Source: Bin5 sp965218625
Lineage (GTDB): Bacteria; Chloroflexota; Anaerolineae; Caldilineales; Caldilineaceae
DNA: 64,000 nucleotides
NCBI GenBank assembly: GCA_965218625.1
Contig: CBDCLG010000016.1
Span: 372,001 to 436,000, forward strand
Reading direction: 5' to 3'
Below, piece after piece: positions 62,048 through 64,000 of the stretch. The notes under the pieces are model-generated. The model had not been told where the DNA came from. It made no database searches and saw only the letters and a program-made list of their open reading frames with translations. How positions within the stretch are numbered: the stretch's first letter is position 1; each line of letters starts with the position of its first letter. The translations under genes and the position numbers were made by a program.

Positions 62048-63415
62048 CTACTTCCCCAGCTCCTCCAGCAGTCGCACGTAGGCCTGCTGGCTCTTGCGGA
62101 AACTGGCAAGGCGGAAAAACTCATCGGGCGCGTGGAAGTTCTCGTCTTCGATTCCGAATCCAAAGCCGATTGTGTCGATGCCGAGCTGTTCCTGGAATAC
62201 GCCCGTGATTGGGATGCTGCCGCCGCTCCGGGTCTGGTACGGTTCCCGACCGTAGAATTCGGTCAGGACCGCGGCCGCGGCCCGGTTGCCCCAGTGGTCG
62301 GCTGCAATGCTGTACGGCTGCCCGCGTATCGACAGGGGGTTGACCTCGACCCTGACGCCCGGCGGCGCCTGCTGCGCGATATGCTCTTCCAACAGCTTGA
62401 TGACGCGCTCCGGGTCCTGGTCCGCAACCAGGCGGCAGGTAATCTTCGCGTGCGCCGCGTTGGGCAAGACCGTCTTGATCCCGTCCTCCTGGAATCCGCC
62501 CCAGATGCCGTTCATCTCCAGCGTAGGCCGCACCCAGCCGCGCTCGCGGTTGGTGTAACCGGGCTCGCCGAACGCCTCGTCCAATCCGACTTCGCGCAGG
62601 TATTGATCACCGTCAAAGGGTACCTGTGCGATTGCGGCGCGTTTTGCAGGCGACAACTCGACGACGTCATCGTAGAAGCCCTCGACCGCCACCGTTCCAT
62701 CTGCCCGCCGCAGCGAGCTGAGGATCTGCGTAAGCGCGTGGATCGGGTTCTGGATACGGCCGCCGTGCAGCCCCGAATGAAGGTCGGTCGAGGCCCCGTG
62801 CACGTCGATCTGCACGCCGCAAATCCCCCGCAAGGACATGAGCAGCACCGGCTCGGTCTCGCTGTACTGGCCGCCGTCGGCGCTGACCGCCAGATCGCTG
62901 GCAAAGCGCTCCACGTGCGCCGGCATGAACTCCGGTATCTGCGGGCTGCCGATCTCCTCCTGGCCTTCAAAGCAGAACTTCAGGTTGACCGGCGCGGCCC
63001 CTTCGCTCTGTAGCAGCGCTTCCACCGCCAGAATCGGCGCCAGCATATTTCCCTTGTCGTCGGACGCGCCGCGCGCATAGACGCGGCCATCCACGACGGT
63101 CGGCTCGAAAGGCGGATGCGTCCACAGCTCGACCGGGTCCACCGGCTGCACGTCGAAATGTCCGTAGATCAGAATTGTCGGCTTGCCCTCGGCGTGCAGC
63201 CAGTCACCGTAGACCACCGGATGGCCGCCGGTCGGCAGCACCTCCACGTTTTCGGCGCCCGCGGAATTCAGACGCTGCGCCACCCACTCCGCCGCACGGG
63301 CGACATCCTCGGCCCGCTCCGGCAAAGCGGAGATGCTGGGAATGCGCAGAAAATCGAGCAGCTCTTCGAGAAAGCGGTCCTGGTTGCGATCGAGATATGA
63401 CCGGAAGGCGTTCAT
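62048..63415 (-). CDS. M20-family metallopeptidase (dipeptidase)
   Basis: 455 residues from ATG 63415, favoured by AGGAGG upstream; GTG 63424 is in frame. Metal-site motifs YGHFDVQP, RGASDDKGN, EGQEEIGSP and the dimerisation-domain HSGLHGG are complete. It resembles carnosinase-type dipeptidases that cleave C-terminal residues. Cytoplasmic. Confidence 0.9.
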   Translation of the reverse strand: MNAFRSYLDRNQDRFLEELLDFLRIPSISALPERAEDVARAAEWVAQRLNSAGAENVEVLPTGGHPVVYGDWLHAEGKPTILIYGHFDVQPVDPVELWTHPPFEPTVVDGRVYARGASDDKGNMLAPILAVEALLQSEGAAPVNLKFCFEGQEEIGSPQIPEFMPAHVERFASDLAVSADGGQYSETEPVLLMSLRGICGVQIDVHGASTDLHSGLHGGRIQNPIHALTQILSSLRRADGTVAVEGFYDDVVELSPAKRAAIAQVPFDGDQYLREVGLDEAFGEPGYTNRERGWVRPTLEMNGIWGGFQEDGIKTVLPNAAHAKITCRLVADQDPERVIKLLEEHIAQQAPPGVRVEVNPLSIRGQPYSIAADHWGNRAAAAVLTEFYGREPYQTRSGGSIPITGVFQEQLGIDTIGFGFGIEDENFHAPDEFFRLASFRKSQQAYVRLLEELGK

Positions 63416-63610
63416 GCCTGGCACTCCTCCTTTGTTGGCTTCGGTTGGGCGCGACGCGAATTCTACAGTAGGGTGAATGCCTTCGTCAAAGGATTCTCAC
63501 GCAGTGGGCTGGCCCAGGCGCGGGCAACTATCTTTCAGGGCCTGCACCTTTTGGGGTACAATTCTGCCGCGCCGCTTTCCCTTACAGCACCGCTTCTGGA
63601 GTGAACACCG

Positions 63611-63946
63611 ATGAAATCGCCCCACGATTGCGCGACCCTGGCCGAGGTCCGATCTGAAATCGACCGGCTGGATCGCGCCCTGGTCGAGGCGATCGGCCAG
63701 CGTAAGGAGTACGTCCGCGCGGCCGTTCGCTTCAAGCGCAGCGAAAGCGACGTTCAGGCCCCCGACCGCCAGCGCAAAATGCTCGCAGCACGGCGGCTCT
63801 GGGCCGAGGAAGAAGGCGTAGACCCGGATCTCGTCGAGTCCCTCTTTCGCCAGATCGTCGCCCACTTCGTTGCCCTCGAATTGACCGCGTTTTCTGGATC
63901 GGAAGCTGCGCCGGCTGGAAACGCTCAACCGCCGCCGTCACAATAG
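63611..63946 (+). CDS. PchB-like chorismate mutase/isochorismate pyruvate-lyase family protein
   Basis: 111 residues. The sequence follows PchB closely: MKSPHDCATLAEVRSEIDRLD, VEAIGQRKEYVRAAVRFK, and WAEEEGVDPDLVESLFRQIV. Such AroQ-fold enzymes rearrange chorismate to prephenate or split isochorismate to salicylate and pyruvate. No isochorismate synthase or shikimate gene adjoins it, so the physiological role is open. A weak promoter-like TACAAT lies at 63557-63562. Confidence 0.85.
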   Translation: MKSPHDCATLAEVRSEIDRLDRALVEAIGQRKEYVRAAVRFKRSESDVQAPDRQRKMLAARRLWAEEEGVDPDLVESLFRQIVAHFVALELTAFSGSEAAPAGNAQPPPSQ

Positions 63947-64000
63947 GCGGCTGCCGGTGAACGCCGTGGCACAGCCGACGCCTGAAAGGCAGGAGGGAGG

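Overview
The window looks like a chromosomal piece of a free-living, GC-rich bacterium, most likely a Chloroflexota of the Anaerolineae/Caldilineales type. This is an inference from gene content: a variant cytochrome c maturation cluster, a DnaD/DnaI-like primosome, MoaA beside a SufR-like regulator, SH3/LysM lipoproteins with Pro-Thr linkers, plant-type LRR lipoproteins, and interspersed hairpin-rich repeats. No rRNA is present. The only tRNA seen is tRNA-Cys(GCA) at 41724-41794.

Layout. (1) 1-3100 is an AT-richer accessory island: a structured RNA-like leader, a three-gene operon of small proteins, a second small zinc-binding protein, a Panacea/RelE-like toxin-antitoxin pair, a short Rad52-like protein, and two copies of a hairpin-bearing noncoding unit. 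Its right edge cuts off the 5' end of an LRR gene. (2) 3100-13312 is a tandem family of secreted, plant-type (24-residue) leucine-rich-repeat lipoproteins. Three are intact, one carries a single amber codon, and others are truncated or collapsed; two copies of a MITE (family B) lie between them. (3) 13406-17685 holds an ADP-ribosylglycohydrolase-like protein, a truncated MITE (family A), a Dam-like methylase and an MNT/HEPN pair whose HEPN motif is degenerate. (4) 17691-25182 (minus strand) is a cytochrome c maturation operon (ccmE, dihaem cytochrome c, ccmA, ccmB, ccmC, ccmD, ccdA, TlpA, glutaredoxin-like). Its CcmE is of the CxxxY type, there is no ccmF or ccmH, and CcdA appears circularly permuted. 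(5) 25290-31697 encodes a metallo-beta-lactamase fold hydrolase, a GT-C glycosyltransferase, a glycoside hydrolase and an SH3 lipoprotein. (6) 32335-37122 (minus strand) is a primosome block (DnaD-like, double-AAA+ loader, DnaB) followed by a bifunctional nuclease. (7) 37891-41588 has a lipoprotein pseudogene, a probable tRNA-queuosine mannosyltransferase and a zinc-ribbon/cold-shock protein. (8) 41665-50357 has tRNA-Cys, two tandem class A penicillin-binding proteins with lipoprotein-like signals, and a LysM-fasciclin protein. (9) 50488-63946 is ordinary housekeeping: DinG-type helicase, alcohol dehydrogenase, SufR-like regulator, MoaA, HesB/IscA, DUF2203, rhodanese, radical SAM protein, XseB, PAP2-like protein, M20 peptidase and a PchB-like chorismate mutase.

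The most interesting items are the permuted CcdA in a variant System I cluster, the plant-type LRR family with its own decay series, the two MITE families (family A with a perfect 10-bp target duplication), the fused two-ATPase helicase loader, and the HEPN protein without its catalytic His. At least four otherwise conserved genes carry single-base frame breaks, one of them in a primosome gene expected to be essential. Some of these may be base-call errors in the assembly rather than biology.
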